A DNA stretch of 64,000 bases, taken from positions 744,001 through 808,000 of the forward strand of contig NZ_BNCH01000001.1 in the NCBI RefSeq assembly GCF_014656375.1, read 5' to 3'. Below the pieces are notes generated by a model, which saw only the letters and a list, made by a program, of their open reading frames with translations, made no database searches and was not told the DNA's origin. Position 1 is the stretch's first letter; each line of letters starts with the position of its first letter. Positions 1 to 9,466 of this stretch are shown in pieces. The position numbers were made by a program, and so were the translations under genes. The stretch is from Aliiroseovarius zhejiangensis (GTDB lineage: Bacteria > Pseudomonadota > Alphaproteobacteria > Rhodobacterales > Rhodobacteraceae).

Positions 1-196
1 CACAGTTCATGCCATAGACGGGTGCGGACAAGTCTTGCGTGTCATGCAGGGTTTGCAACATGAACCCATCGCCACCCAGCGCGACAATGATGTCGGCATC
101 GTCCACAGGTTTGTTGCCATAACGGGCTACCAGTTCTGCCTTCGCGGCTTCGGCGATTTCGGCGTTGCTGGCGACGAACGCGATATTGTGGCTCAT
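1..196 (-). CDS. nadK: NAD kinase, N-terminal part (cut by window edge)
   Basis: This is the first 65 codons of a minus-strand gene that runs off the left edge. The translation begins [11 protein letters not shown] and contains [12 protein letters not shown]; the GGDG signature is the ATP/NAD-binding motif of the NAD kinase family, which phosphorylates NAD to NADP in the cytoplasm. A further Gly-Met-Asn follows near the edge, as expected for this family. The ATG at 194-196 is the only convincing start. The gene is divergent from glyA, so the two share an upstream region of about 170 bases. The function is secure, but nothing can be said about the missing C-terminal half. Confidence 0.85.
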   Translation of the reverse strand, partial: MSHNIAFVASNAEIAEAAKAELVARYGNKPVDDADIIVALGGDGFMLQTLHDTQDLSAPVYGMNC

Positions 197-366
197 CTTC
201 GGGTTTCCTGTGCCTGTCCCTTGGTTTCCGAAAGAAACACATGTTTCCCCAAAGTGCCAGAAATTGCCGCGTCTTTCCGCAGCGATGTCGCTTTCCGGTC
301 TTTGCGATCTGTGGCGTTTCCGATAGGAAATCCGGACATCTGGCTTCCAACCCAAGGATTACGCGC
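197..366. promoter_or_regulatory. nadK/glyA divergent control region with repeated TTTCC motifs
   Basis: The 170 bases between nadK and glyA contain six TTTCC pentamers on the plus strand, starting at 204, 225, 244, 274, 292 and 317. Two small inverted repeats are included: GTTTC/GAAAC at 224-238 and TTTCC-GATA-GGAAA at 317-330. Repeats spaced mostly 18-25 bases apart could be regulator sites or leader structure. I recognise no named riboswitch here. Confidence 0.3.
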
Positions 367-1659
367 ATGACCTCCACCCGTGACCAAGGTTTCTTCACCG
401 AACCCCTCGCCTCTCGCGATCCCGAGCTTTACGGCTCGATCACCGATGAACTGGGCCGCCAACGCGACGAGATCGAGCTGATTGCCTCGGAAAACATCGT
501 GTCCGCCGCCGTGATGGAGGCACAAGGCTCGGTCCTGACCAACAAATACGCCGAAGGCTATCCGGGGCGTCGTTACTATGGCGGTTGCCAGTATGTCGAC
601 GTGGCCGAAACGCTCGCAATTGATCGCGCCAAGCAGCTTTTCGGGTGTGAATTCGCCAACGTGCAGCCGAACTCGGGCAGCCAGGCCAACCAGGGTGCCT
701 TTATGGCGATGATCCAGCCGGGCGACACGATCCTGGGTATGAACCTTGCCTCGGGCGGTCACCTGACCCACGGCGCGGCCCCCAACCAGTCGGGCAAGTG
801 GTTCAACGCGGTGCAATATGGCGTGCGCAAGCAGGACAACCTGATCGACTATGACGAAGTGCAGGCGTTGGCGACCGAGCACAAACCCAAGCTGATCATC
901 GCTGGCGGCTCGGCCATTCCGCGCCAGATCGACTTTGCGAAGTTTCGTGAAATCGCCGATTCGGTCGGGGCCTTCCTGCTGGTTGACATGGCGCATTTCG
1001 CCGGTCTGGTTGCGGCGGGCGAACACCCCTCGCCCTTCCCTTATGCCGATGTAGCGACGACCACGACCCACAAAACCCTGCGCGGTCCGCGTGGCGGCAT
1101 GATCCTGACCAACCGCGAGGATCTGGCCAAGAAGATCAACTCGGCCATTTTCCCCGGCATTCAGGGCGGCCCGCTGATGCATGTGATCGCTGCGAAGGCC
1201 GTCGCGTTTGGCGAGGCGCTGCGCCCCGAATTCAAGACCTATCAGAAGCAGGTTCGCGCCAATGCCGTCGCGCTGGCCGATCAGTTGATGAAGGGCGGGC
1301 TGGACATCGTGACCGGCGGCACCGATACGCATGTGATGCTGGTTGATCTTCGCCCCAAGGGCGTGACCGGCAACATCGTCGACAAGGCCCTTGGCCGGGC
1401 GCATATCACCTGCAACAAGAACGGCATTCCGTTTGACCCGGAGAAACCCACCGTCACCTCGGGTATCCGCCTTGGCACACCTGCCGGCACCACGCGCGGC
1501 TTCGGCGAAGCCGAGTTCCGCCAGATCGCGGACCTGATCGTTGAAGTGATTGACGGGCTGGCCACCAATGGCGAGGACGGCAATCAGACGGTGGAGGCTG
1601 CAGTGAAGGCGAAGGTCGCCGATCTCTGCGCGCGGTTCCCTCTCTATCCGAATCTGTAA
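367..1659 (+). CDS. glyA: Serine hydroxymethyltransferase
   Basis: A 430-residue fold-type I PLP enzyme that interconverts serine and glycine, with tetrahydrofolate as one-carbon acceptor, in the cytoplasm. The sequence has the family signature IASENIVS (about residues 39-46), the [16 protein letters not shown] block (59-74), LVDMAHFAG (about 205-213) and [14 protein letters not shown], whose lysine near residue 236 should carry PLP. The length matches the usual 417-435 residues. The frame stays open upstream to 241, but conservation starts at the ATG at 367, which gives the expected N terminus [10 protein letters not shown]. It is a single gene followed by a strong terminator, and it is divergent from nadK. 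Confidence 0.97.
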   Translation: MTSTRDQGFFTEPLASRDPELYGSITDELGRQRDEIELIASENIVSAAVMEAQGSVLTNKYAEGYPGRRYYGGCQYVDVAETLAIDRAKQLFGCEFANVQPNSGSQANQGAFMAMIQPGDTILGMNLASGGHLTHGAAPNQSGKWFNAVQYGVRKQDNLIDYDEVQALATEHKPKLIIAGGSAIPRQIDFAKFREIADSVGAFLLVDMAHFAGLVAAGEHPSPFPYADVATTTTHKTLRGPRGGMILTNREDLAKKINSAIFPGIQGGPLMHVIAAKAVAFGEALRPEFKTYQKQVRANAVALADQLMKGGLDIVTGGTDTHVMLVDLRPKGVTGNIVDKALGRAHITCNKNGIPFDPEKPTVTSGIRLGTPAGTTRGFGEAEFRQIADLIVEVIDGLATNGEDGNQTVEAAVKAKVADLCARFPLYPNL

Positions 1660-1709
1660 GGCCGCAACTTAACGCCGTCGCTTGCAGGTATCCGATATCG
1701 CAGCTGCAG

Positions 1710-1744
1710 AAAGCCCCGCCAACCAGACGGGGCTTTCATTTTTT
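1710..1744 (+). terminator. Rho-independent terminator of glyA
   Basis: A 9-bp stem AAAGCCCCG/CGGGGCTTT (1710-1718 and 1728-1736) with a 9-base loop is followed by CATTTTTT. It lies 50 bases after the glyA stop and faces the convergent gene at 1776. Confidence 0.9.
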
Positions 1745-1775
1745 CAACCATCTGTATTTATGTCCTGATACTCGC

Positions 1776-2138
1776 TCAAATCAATCCGCGCCAAAGGGCG
1801 AGACACAGACCCAAGGCGATGACGATCAGGATATTCGTCAGAATGCTGGTCGAAACGCTGACCGCAATGCCCCGTCGTCGGTCCCACGCATCGAAATTCA
1901 GCAAATAATGCTCGATCGCATTGGCCGCTTTCTCCAGCCTCACCTGATCCAACTGCCGCCCCAACCGCGGATGCCGGGCCAGTCTCATGGCCTCAACCAG
2001 TCTGTCACCGTCACGACGCAAATGGCGTGGCAATAACCGACCTGCGCGGCGCAGTTTGGTTTCAAACCCCGCGCCGCGAATATCCAGCCGCTGTTCCAGC
2101 AACTGGGCCAGCCGATCTGTGCGCGCGTGTATGTCCAC
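1776..2138 (-). CDS. Conserved hypothetical protein with C-terminal membrane anchor
   Basis: A 120-residue protein. The first two thirds are rich in Arg, Leu and charged residues and probably helical (MDIHARTDRLAQLLEQRLDI and RLARHPRLGRQLDQVRLEKA). The last 30 residues form one hydrophobic segment (SILTNILIVIALGLCLALW), so it is probably a tail-anchored inner-membrane protein. It converges on glyA and is divergent from the hydrolase at 2262. I recognise no characterised family; small proteins of this layout occur in Rhodobacteraceae. The coding assignment is fairly safe from codon bias and the clean C-terminal helix. The function is unknown. Confidence 0.6.
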   Translation of the reverse strand: MDIHARTDRLAQLLEQRLDIRGAGFETKLRRAGRLLPRHLRRDGDRLVEAMRLARHPRLGRQLDQVRLEKAANAIEHYLLNFDAWDRRRGIAVSVSTSILTNILIVIALGLCLALWRGLI

Positions 2139-2261
2139 GACGGCGCCTGCCTTCCATGATCCTTCTTCGCGCCTATCTTATCGGCATTAGGGCCAGACGC
2201 GAAAGAGGCGACAGAAGAAAAAAGGGGTTCAAGCGCACCCACCGCCACGCTATCAAACCGC

Positions 2262-3020
2262 ATGCTTGAGATGCAGAGATATGGCACCGACACGGTGCAA
2301 CCGCCGGTCCTGATTGCGCATGGTCTGTTTGGGTCCGCGCGCAACTGGGGCGTGATCGCCAAACGCATGTCAGCCACTCGTCAGGTGGTCTGCGTGGACA
2401 TGCGCAACCACGGTCAAAGCCCGTGGACGGACAGCCACAGCTATCCCGACCTTGCCGCCGATCTGGCCGAGGTGGTGAACAGCCTGGGCGGCACCGCAGA
2501 TGTGATCGGGCATTCCATGGGCGGCAAGGCGGCGATGGTCTTTGCGATGACCCAACCCGACATGGTGCGCCGCCTTTTGGTGGCTGACATCGCCCCCGTT
2601 GCCTATTCCCACAGCCAACAATCCCTGATCACGGCAATGCGCAGCATCGACCTGTCGCAGGTTGAAACGCGTGGGGATGCAGACCGGCAACTGGCGCAGT
2701 TCGTCGATGAAGCATCTGTGCGGGCGTTCCTGCTACAATCGCTGGACGTCAAGGCGCGCGCATGGCGCCTGAACCTCGATGTGCTTGAACGCGACATGGA
2801 TCTGATCGTCGGGTTTCCCGAGATGACGGAACAGTTCTCAGGCCCCGTGCTGTTCCTGTCAGGGGCGATGTCAGATTACGTGCTGCCCGACCACAGGCCA
2901 TGTATCAAGGCACTGTTCCCCAAAGCTCGGCACGCCAGGATACCGCAGGCTGGACATTGGCTGCATGCTGAAAAGCCGCGCGAATTTGAAGCTTCGGCGC
3001 TTGCGTTTCTGAACGTCTGA
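2262..3020 (+). CDS. Alpha/beta hydrolase, YbfF-type esterase
   Basis: A 252-residue alpha/beta-hydrolase. HGLFGSARNW (about residues 20-29) is the oxyanion region typical of YbfF-like acyl-CoA esterases. VIGHSMGGKAA (81-91) carries the nucleophile Ser near 85, FLSGAMSDYV is the region expected to hold the catalytic acid, and AGHWLHAEKP near residue 235 supplies the His. Cytoplasmic, with no signal peptide. The start is the ATG at 2262; an in-frame ATG at 2271 is an alternative. Substrate cannot be deduced: members hydrolyse short-chain esters or acyl-CoAs. It stands alone between two minus-strand genes. Confidence 0.85.
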   Translation: MLEMQRYGTDTVQPPVLIAHGLFGSARNWGVIAKRMSATRQVVCVDMRNHGQSPWTDSHSYPDLAADLAEVVNSLGGTADVIGHSMGGKAAMVFAMTQPDMVRRLLVADIAPVAYSHSQQSLITAMRSIDLSQVETRGDADRQLAQFVDEASVRAFLLQSLDVKARAWRLNLDVLERDMDLIVGFPEMTEQFSGPVLFLSGAMSDYVLPDHRPCIKALFPKARHARIPQAGHWLHAEKPREFEASALAFLNV

Positions 3021-3063
3021 CAAGACGTGTCAAAATGACTGGTGAATGTGGGCTTGCGGCGCT

Positions 3064-3375
3064 TCAGTGGGTCCAGGGACCGCGCCGATTGGTTGCAAAA
3101 TTCTCGCCATACCCCCCCGGTCGAATATTCGGGTGACGTTTGTGCGGTTCTTGCACAATCGCGTCGATTCCGTGATCGCGGGCATAGTTCAGCGCGGCTT
3201 CTTTCGTGTCGAATTTCAACCGCACCTGGCTTTGCGTGTCGGCCGAACTTGTCCACCCCATCAACGGATCCACATCCCGCGCCTCGTCCGGGGCGTATTC
3301 CAACAGCCAAACCCTGGTTTTGGCCTGTCCTGACGTCATGGCGTTGCGGGCGGGTTGATAGATACGTGCACGCAT
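3064..3375 (-). CDS. ETC complex I subunit, NDUFS4-like accessory protein
   Basis: A 103-residue protein starting [16 protein letters not shown] with the conserved stretch [11 protein letters not shown] and the C-terminal [16 protein letters not shown]. This pattern belongs to the ETC complex I subunit conserved region family, the bacterial counterpart of mitochondrial NDUFS4, which attaches to the peripheral arm of NADH dehydrogenase. The frame is open to 3666, but the ATG at 3375 is preceded by a good ribosome binding site (AAGGAGAT, complement of 3381-3388) and is where family similarity begins. It is monocistronic, with a structured RNA candidate and an AT-rich region upstream. Confidence 0.88.
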   Translation of the reverse strand: MRARIYQPARNAMTSGQAKTRVWLLEYAPDEARDVDPLMGWTSSADTQSQVRLKFDTKEAALNYARDHGIDAIVQEPHKRHPNIRPGGYGENFATNRRGPWTH

Positions 3376-3970
3376 CCGGGATCTCCTTGAAAGCCTGGAC
3401 GGTTTATCCGGCATGCCGGGCGGTAATTCAAGGGAAATTGGCACGTAATCCGGCGTTCGGCGCAATCGGGTACCAACAGGGCACATGCGACTTCCAACCC
3501 TGCTGCGGGCTGGAAGCGCATCGTGAGTGGTGGTTTTGAAAAAGAGAGTGGCTGCCGGTAGCTCCGAGGGAGCGAGGGGTGGGGTGGGTGTATCGTCGCC
3601 ACCGGCAGACCGTTCTGCTGCTTGCCCGTTCAACTTAGCGTGCTGCCACGGGCTGAGCAAGCCCAAAAAATACCATCAGTTGTATTTTTTGAGAGAAATT
3701 TTGCCAGTTTTGACAAATATTTCTGATATTTTTCATACATTTAGATAGCAGTAAGCAAAAAGGTGGCTTTCGCTCCTCTCTGCACTCATGCAACCTTTGG
3801 TTGCTAACTGGTAAATGCCTTCACAATTCCGAAAGCGACTATCTTGGTGTCATGATCCGAAATCTGGGCAAATCGCTCAATTCGCTAATTATGGGGAGGA
3901 AGAGGTAAAGTTTTCCTTACCCCTTGAAGCAGAACAAAATGTGACCATTCTAACCAGCGGAAGGATTCGC
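3376..3970. other. Long intergenic region between complex I subunit and uvrB
   Basis: About 595 bases without a protein gene I can support. The left part (3376-3535) is ordinary GC-rich leader. The middle (3539-3670) holds a structured RNA candidate, described separately. The right part (3665-3810) is markedly AT-rich, with a perfect 9-bp inverted repeat AAAAAATAC/GTATTTTTT at 3665-3690 and a GCAACC-TTT-GGTTGC repeat at 3790-3804. The uvrB promoter must lie in this right part. I searched it by eye for the GTTC-N7-GTTC LexA site of Rhodobacter and did not find one. Confidence 0.6.
3539..3670 (-). ncRNA. Candidate structured small RNA, family not recognised
   Basis: Read on the minus strand, this region folds into two stems. 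The 5' one pairs CTTG and CCCGT with ACGGG and CAAG around an 18-base loop. The 3' one pairs CTGCCGGT (3601-3608 complement) with ACCGGCAG (3552-3559 complement), has an inner GCTCC-CTC-GGAGC hairpin and a C-rich unpaired stretch (CACCCACCCCACCCC), and ends in CTCTCTTTTT. A possible -10 (TACAAC) with a weak -35 (CTGGCA) at 17-base spacing lies just upstream in the AT-rich DNA. It lacks the SRP, RNase P and tmRNA signature motifs I know. It could instead be the leader of the complex I gene. Confidence 0.38.
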
Positions 3971-6142
3971 ATGACCCACAGCCCGTTGACCAACCCGACC
4001 CTTGCCCCGACAGCCCGCCCCAAACTGGAAGGCGGCAAGCGATTTGTGATGAGCACCCCGTTCAAACCCGCAGGCGATCAGCCCACCGCCATCGCTGAAC
4101 TGGTCAGCGGGATCAACAGCGGGGAACGCGAACAAGTCCTTCTGGGGGCAACCGGCACCGGTAAGACCTTCACGATGGCCAAGATCATCGAGGAAACGCA
4201 ACGCCCCGCAATCATTCTGGCCCCGAACAAGACCCTTGCCGCCCAGCTTTACGGCGAAATGAAGGGATATTTCCCCGACAACGCGGTCGAATATTTCGTC
4301 AGCTATTACGACTATTACCAGCCCGAGGCTTACGTCCCCCGATCAGACACGTTCATCGAGAAGGAAAGCCAGATCAACGAACAGATCGACCGGATGCGCC
4401 ACTCGGCCACGCGGGCGCTTCTGGAACGGGACGATGTGATCATCGTGGCGTCGGTCAGTTGCATCTATGGCATCGGCAGCCCCGAAACCTACACCGCCAT
4501 GACGCAGGATATCGAGGTCGGCAAGGAATACGACCAGCGATCCATCATGCGTGACCTCGTGGCCCAGCAATACAAGCGCAATGACAACGCGTTTCAGCGC
4601 GGGTCGTTCCGGGTGCGCGGTGACAGTCTGGAGATCTGGCCTAGCCATTTGGAAGACCGAGGCTGGCGCCTGTCTTTCTTCGGCGAGGAACTGGAGGCGA
4701 TCACCGAGTTTGACACCCTGACCGGCGCGAAAACCGACACGCTGGAAAAGGTCCGCGTCTATGCCAATTCGCACTACGTCACGCCCACGCCGACGCTGAA
4801 ACAAGCGATTCAAAGCATCAAACAGGAACTGGCCGTCCGTCTGAAGCAGTTCGAGGACGAAGGCAAACTACTGGAAGCCCAGCGCCTTGAACAACGCACC
4901 CGCTTCGACCTTGAAATGCTGGAAGCTGCCGGTTTCTGTAACGGGATCGAGAACTATTCGCGCTATCTGACGGGCCGCGCCCCGGGCGAACCGCCCCCAA
5001 CCCTGTTTGAATACATCCCCGATCATGCGATTGTATTTGCCGATGAAAGCCACGTATCCGTTCCCCAGATCGGCGGCATGTATCGCGGCGACTATCGGCG
5101 TAAATACACGCTGGCCGAACACGGGTTCCGCCTGCCCTCCTGCATGGACAACCGTCCGCTCAAGTTCGAGGAATGGGACGCCATGCGCCCGCAATCCGTC
5201 TTCGTCTCCGCCACCCCCGGCAGTTGGGAGCTTGAGCAGACCGGTGGTGTCTTCGCCGAACAGGTGATCCGCCCCACCGGCCTTCTGGACCCCGAGGTCG
5301 AAATCCGCCCCGTGGATATGCAGGTCGATGACCTGCTGGACGAGGTGCGGAAGGTGGCCGACCGAGGCATGCGCACCTTGGTCACGACCTTGACCAAACG
5401 GATGGCCGAGGACCTGACCGAATACCTGCACGAACAGGGCATCCGCGTGCGTTACATGCACTCGGACATCGACACGATCGAACGGATCGAGATCCTGCGC
5501 GACCTGCGCTTGGGCGCTTTTGACGTCCTGGTGGGCATCAACCTTCTACGCGAAGGCTTGGACATTCCGGAATGCGGTCTGGTCGCCATTCTGGACGCGG
5601 ATAAAGAAGGCTTCCTGCGTTCGGAAACCTCGCTTGTGCAAACCATCGGCCGCGCCGCGCGCAACGCCGAAGGCCGTGTCATCATGTATGCCGACCGGAT
5701 CACAGGCTCGATGGAACGCGCGTTGAGCGAAACCAACCGGCGGCGCGAGAAGCAGCAAGCCTATAACGACCTGCACGGCATCACGCCCGAAACCGTCAAG
5801 AAGAACATCGATGACGTATTGTCGGGTCTCTATGAAGGCGACACCGACATGGCTCGCGTCACGGCGACAATCGACAAACCGATGATGGGCGACAACCTGA
5901 TCGCGCATCTTGAGGGGCTGAAAGCCCAGATGCGCAAAGCGGCCGAGAACCTTGAGTTTGAGGAAGCCGCCCGCCTGCGTGACGAGGTGCATCGGCTGGA
6001 AGCCGTCGAACTGGCCATCGCCGACGACCCACTGGCGCGTCAGTCTGCGATTGAAGCGGCCGGGGATGCAGCGCAGAAGGTGAAGGGGCGCTCAACGGCT
6101 GGGAAGCCGGGACAGAGGGCGGGGCGTGGGAAGAGGCGGTAG
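3971..6142 (+). CDS. uvrB: Excinuclease ABC subunit B
   Basis: A 723-residue damage-verification helicase of nucleotide excision repair; it is loaded by UvrA and recruits UvrC. Visible parts are the Walker A motif GATGTGKT (residues 59-66), the beta-hairpin block [17 protein letters not shown], the DEAD-like FADESH, helicase motif [11 protein letters not shown], and the C-terminal UVR domain ([20 protein letters not shown]) that contacts UvrC. The ATG at 3971 is chosen because AAGGA lies six bases upstream and matches the family N terminus; the frame is open back to 3815 but that part is unlike UvrB. The following gene starts three bases after the stop. Confidence 0.97.
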   Translation: MTHSPLTNPTLAPTARPKLEGGKRFVMSTPFKPAGDQPTAIAELVSGINSGEREQVLLGATGTGKTFTMAKIIEETQRPAIILAPNKTLAAQLYGEMKGYFPDNAVEYFVSYYDYYQPEAYVPRSDTFIEKESQINEQIDRMRHSATRALLERDDVIIVASVSCIYGIGSPETYTAMTQDIEVGKEYDQRSIMRDLVAQQYKRNDNAFQRGSFRVRGDSLEIWPSHLEDRGWRLSFFGEELEAITEFDTLTGAKTDTLEKVRVYANSHYVTPTPTLKQAIQSIKQELAVRLKQFEDEGKLLEAQRLEQRTRFDLEMLEAAGFCNGIENYSRYLTGRAPGEPPPTLFEYIPDHAIVFADESHVSVPQIGGMYRGDYRRKYTLAEHGFRLPSCMDNRPLKFEEWDAMRPQSVFVSATPGSWELEQTGGVFAEQVIRPTGLLDPEVEIRPVDMQVDDLLDEVRKVADRGMRTLVTTLTKRMAEDLTEYLHEQGIRVRYMHSDIDTIERIEILRDLRLGAFDVLVGINLLREGLDIPECGLVAILDADKEGFLRSETSLVQTIGRAARNAEGRVIMYADRITGSMERALSETNRRREKQQAYNDLHGITPETVKKNIDDVLSGLYEGDTDMARVTATIDKPMMGDNLIAHLEGLKAQMRKAAENLEFEEAARLRDEVHRLEAVELAIADDPLARQSAIEAAGDAAQKVKGRSTAGKPGQRAGRGKRR

Positions 6143-6144
6143 GT

Positions 6145-6834
6145 ATGGCGGTGAAACGTAGCCGATCAGAAATTGTTGATGCCATCCAGCAGATAATTTT
6201 GGGCGCTGTTTTCCCAGTTGAATCTTGGCGCTGGGTTCTCGATCAACACCTAAATGATCGTGCTTCCGGCAGCCAACTCCTCGGCTTCCCCATACTGTTT
6301 GGCTGTGTGAAAGACACTGCAAAAGGGCTCGCTTCAACTAACGGAACAATCCGTCGACTAGTCGCTGATGCTAAGCTGACAAATCGTGGGAACCTGTTTC
6401 ACAGCACATGCGAAGTTGCCTCAATTGGCGTTCTGTCAGCTGAATTAATTTGCAGAGCCAGCACAGACGAGCAGGTATTCCTAGAGATTGTCCGCAATCG
6501 TCTCGTGCACGGATATTTAGATGGTGCGAGTAGGTCCCATCGTAACTTCACAATTGTCGAAAACCCCGGATTCAAAGTGATATCGGTATCCAAATCAGAG
6601 CGGGAAGAGCTTGTAGCCAAGTTCTGTCCGAATGGGCGGCTTCATGAAGGTATTCAAGTGATATTCGATCGCCATAAGGAAGCGTTCAAACTCTATTGTG
6701 ACATGATATTGGAGCACTTCAAGTTCGACTTAAGCGAAGTCCAAAACGCATTATCCGAAGGTCAGTTGTTGTTTTCTGAAACTGGGGCGGCGTTTAACAC
6801 GCTTAGAAGAGAGTTGGATACGTGTTACCAGTAA
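6145..6834 (+). CDS. Hypothetical protein with HEPN-type RX4H motif
   Basis: A 229-residue soluble protein with no signal peptide. It uses codons rare in its neighbours (ATA, TTA, AGA, CTA) and is visibly AT-richer, which suggests recent transfer. The central part contains VRNRLVHGYL with R117-x4-H122; this RX4-6H pattern is the catalytic motif of HEPN-fold ribonucleases and of many toxin or defence proteins. The helical context (DEQVFLEIVRNRLVHG) fits that fold. The start is three bases after the uvrB stop, so translation may be coupled. No antitoxin-like partner is adjacent. The HEPN assignment is a motif-level inference; the true function is unknown. Confidence 0.7.
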   Translation: MAVKRSRSEIVDAIQQIILGAVFPVESWRWVLDQHLNDRASGSQLLGFPILFGCVKDTAKGLASTNGTIRRLVADAKLTNRGNLFHSTCEVASIGVLSAELICRASTDEQVFLEIVRNRLVHGYLDGASRSHRNFTIVENPGFKVISVSKSEREELVAKFCPNGRLHEGIQVIFDRHKEAFKLYCDMILEHFKFDLSEVQNALSEGQLLFSETGAAFNTLRRELDTCYQ

Positions 6835-7080
6835 AAGGCGAATGCAATTGGTGTCGCCAATTCGTGCGTTGAACTATAACGTAGGCCAACACACCCCTAA
6901 AATCTCCCTCAGAACGAAATCTCAGACAGACACTCTAGACACGTCTGAAGAATCTCTCCGGCCAGTGTAGGTTCTCCAGTCAGAACAAGAAGCGCAAGTA
7001 CCTCGACCAAGTAGGGTTCTTCTCCATTTCGCATGTCAAATTCTCGGGCCAAAGATTTTCCCAGCTGATATCCCACCCCC

Positions 7081-7108
7081 CTTCTTCTGGCCCCAAATAT
7101 CCTGGGGT
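7081..7108 (-). repeat. Dispersed intergenic repeat, copy 1
   Basis: On the minus strand this 28-base stretch reads as the pattern CCCC(A/G)GGATATTT followed by three variable bases and GCCAGAAGAAG. It matches the plus-strand copy at 18830-18857 at 24 of 28 positions. Both copies lie in intergenic DNA. Confidence 0.5.
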
Positions 7109-7162
7109 GAATGCGCGTATGCGCAGAGGTGCAAGACCCCTCCTTCCCCTTTTCCAAAATTC

Positions 7163-7195
7163 AAACGCGCCCGCCATTGCTGGCGAGCGCGTTTT
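7163..7195. terminator. Bidirectional hairpin terminator
   Basis: AACGCGC (7164-7170) pairs with GCGCGTT (7187-7193), and an inner GCC/GGC pairs around the loop. It is followed by TTT on the plus side and by TTTGAATTTT on the minus side. It can end the molybdenum hydroxylase operon read from the right. Confidence 0.7.
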
Positions 7196-7225
7196 TGCCT
7201 GACCCCGTGAGTGGTGGAAGATCGG

Positions 7226-9466
7226 TCAGACGAATGTGAACGTGTTGGCGAAGGGCATTTCGGTCGGGCGTTCGCCGGTTGACTGGAACAGCGCCTCGGC
7301 CAAGGCCGGTGCGGCGGGCGGCACGGGCGGCTCACCGATGCCCGTCACCCGATCACGGTTTTCCAGCCCGCGCACGAAAATTTCGGGCGTCTGGTAATTC
7401 CGCAGTCCTTCGAAATCAAAAAAGCTCTGCTGCTCGGCCATGCCATCGGCATAGGTGATCTGGCTGTTGATTGCGTGTCCCAGCCCCCAGATCACACCGC
7501 CTTGGACGAGGTTCTCGAAGTTGATCGGGTCCACGACGCGGCCCACCTCGGCTGCCACCCAGACTTTGTCCAGGGCAATTCCGGCCTCGGTTTGCCTGAT
7601 CTGGACCACTTCGGCGACCGGGGTGCCGAAGGACAGGCTGAAGGCCACGCCGCGCGCCGTGTTCCGATCAAGTGATCCGCCCCAGTCCGACATCTCGGCC
7701 ACGGCTTCCAGAACCTTGCGCGACGGCGCATCTGTCATCAGGCGCAGCCGTTCTTCGACCGGGTCGGCACCGGCCTCGTGGATCAGCGCATTCAGGAAGT
7801 TTTCGTGAAAGAACGCGTTTTGCGACGCACCGACCGACCGCCACGAGCTGACAGGCCCCAGCTTGGGCGGGCGATAGCCGACCACGCGATAGTGCGGAAT
7901 GGCATAGGGTTGGTCCCACAGCGCCTGGGTGATTGCGCTGTCCGGGCCGGGCAGGTTCATTCCCTGCCGCTCGCCCATCTGGCTGTCCAGGATCGAGGGG
8001 CTGGCCACGCGAATTTCCATCGCCGTGACCTTGCCGCCATCAACCGCACCGCGCCCCCGCATCAGCGCGATGGGGCGGGTATAATCCTGCGCGGTATCCT
8101 CTTCGCGTTTATAGGTAAGCTTGACCGGCGTGCCCGGCAGCGCCATCGCCAATTCGGTCGCGCGCTTGACGACCTCGTCTTCCAGACGGTGACCGAAACT
8201 GCCACCCATCATCAGGATATGCACATGCACATCGCGGGCCGATATGCCCGTCATGTCGGCCACGCTGGCCTGGGTCATGCGCGGGATCTGGTTGCCGGTC
8301 CAGACATCTACGCGTCCCTCCCCCACCAGAACCGTGGCGTTCAGCGGCTCCAGCGGCGCATGCGCCACATAAGGCGCGCGATATTCCGCCTCGATCGAGG
8401 CATCGACAGCATCCATGTCACCATCGTCGCGTGGCGTCGCATCCGGGGCGGCCGCATCAAGCGTGTCCGACAAAACCTGCCAGTGTTCACTTTGCGCGGC
8501 GGGGTAAGGGGCCGGCCCCCACTCGACCTCGATCGCGTCGGCGGCCTGAAAAGCGCGCCAGGTGTTATCCGCGATCACGCCAATGCCGCCCGTCACCTCG
8601 ATGACCTGTTGCACGCCCCGCATCGCTTCGGCGGCGGAAGCGTCAAAGCTGACAACATCGCCTCCCTTACGGGGGTTCAGTCGGATCGCCGCATGCACCA
8701 TCCCATCCATCCGGTGGTCGATACCATAGGCCTGCGTTCCAGTGGATTTCGCCACCATATCGACCCTTTGCATCGGTTTTCCAATCAGACGCCACTGGGT
8801 CGACGGCCGCAAGGTCACGTTCGTCACAGGATCAATCCTGGCCGCAGTTGCTGCAAGCGCCTGATACGGAATGCGCTGGCCATCCGGCAACACCACCGCC
8901 CCGTGATCGGTTTTCAATTGGGTAACGGCAAGCCCGGTCTGTTCGGCAGCGGCGTGTTTCAGCGTCTCGCGGGCGACCGCGCCGGCCATGCGCAATTTTT
9001 CGTACCCGTCGGGCACGGTGGTCGACCCGCCCGTGAGTTGCAGCCCCATAAATTTCATCACCGCATCGACGGTGCCCCGCATGGCATTGGCTGCCGTGCT
9101 TTGGTCCGTGCTGGGAAAGGGTACGGCTTCGTTGGCCAGTGCGGTGTTGTAATAGGCTTTCGACGGTGGGCCGGGGTCGACGCGGATCTGATCAAGCGCG
9201 ACATCCAGTTCCTCGGCGATCAGCGCGGCCTGAACCGAATAGCTGCCCTGCCCCATATCCGCCCGTGGCGTGGTAAGGGTGATGCCGTCTGCGTTGATCA
9301 GAACATAGGGCGTCAGGGCGGCTTCGTCCTCGCCCAGCCCGTCAAGCAGAGGGTTTTTGGGTGGGCGTTTGTATTGATAATACCCGAACGCCACCCCGCC
9401 CAACAGAGCGACAGATCCGACCACAAAACTCCGGCGTGCAATGGTTCCGGCCCGGCCCATGGTCAT
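7226..9466 (-). CDS. Molybdopterin-binding subunit of a xanthine dehydrogenase-family hydroxylase (IorB type)
   Basis: A 746-residue large subunit of a two-component molybdenum hydroxylase of the isoquinoline 1-oxidoreductase/aldehyde dehydrogenase type. The N terminus is a Tat signal ([15 protein letters not shown]), so the protein is exported folded and probably acts in the periplasm. Family features include [12 protein letters not shown], the Mo-cofactor blocks [10 protein letters not shown] and [11 protein letters not shown], and [14 protein letters not shown], whose Glu matches the catalytic base position. The start ATG at 9466 overlaps the stop of the iron-sulfur subunit gene (ATGA). 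The true substrate, an N-heterocycle or aldehyde, cannot be told. No dedicated MoCo-insertion chaperone lies beside it. Confidence 0.88.
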   Translation of the reverse strand: MTMGRAGTIARRSFVVGSVALLGGVAFGYYQYKRPPKNPLLDGLGEDEAALTPYVLINADGITLTTPRADMGQGSYSVQAALIAEELDVALDQIRVDPGPPSKAYYNTALANEAVPFPSTDQSTAANAMRGTVDAVMKFMGLQLTGGSTTVPDGYEKLRMAGAVARETLKHAAAEQTGLAVTQLKTDHGAVVLPDGQRIPYQALAATAARIDPVTNVTLRPSTQWRLIGKPMQRVDMVAKSTGTQAYGIDHRMDGMVHAAIRLNPRKGGDVVSFDASAAEAMRGVQQVIEVTGGIGVIADNTWRAFQAADAIEVEWGPAPYPAAQSEHWQVLSDTLDAAAPDATPRDDGDMDAVDASIEAEYRAPYVAHAPLEPLNATVLVGEGRVDVWTGNQIPRMTQASVADMTGISARDVHVHILMMGGSFGHRLEDEVVKRATELAMALPGTPVKLTYKREEDTAQDYTRPIALMRGRGAVDGGKVTAMEIRVASPSILDSQMGERQGMNLPGPDSAITQALWDQPYAIPHYRVVGYRPPKLGPVSSWRSVGASQNAFFHENFLNALIHEAGADPVEERLRLMTDAPSRKVLEAVAEMSDWGGSLDRNTARGVAFSLSFGTPVAEVVQIRQTEAGIALDKVWVAAEVGRVVDPINFENLVQGGVIWGLGHAINSQITYADGMAEQQSFFDFEGLRNYQTPEIFVRGLENRDRVTGIGEPPVPPAAPALAEALFQSTGERPTEMPFANTFTFV

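Larger units (their letters stand above)
6835..7225. other. Intergenic region with a dispersed repeat and terminator
   Basis: About 390 bases between two convergent genes. It holds one copy of an intergenic repeat (7081-7108) and a terminator (7163-7195). A minus-strand open frame of 82 codons at 6909-7157 has no recognisable similarity and runs through the repeat, so I do not call it a gene. Confidence 0.6.

Noticed and set aside
193-1404. 403-codon minus-strand open frame opposite glyA
   Set aside because: It lies wholly inside glyA on the other strand, shows no family pattern, and glyA is beyond doubt. High-GC DNA gives long antisense frames.
3539-3670. Assignment of the structured region to 6S, SRP or tmRNA
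   Set aside because: The known signature loops and the tmRNA tag reading frame are missing on both strands, so no family name is given.
3690-3970. LexA (SOS) site for uvrB
   Set aside because: No GTTC-N7-GTTC or close variant was found by eye in the upstream region.
6909-7157. 82-codon minus-strand open frame
   Set aside because: Runs through the dispersed repeat and has no ribosome site or recognisable similarity.
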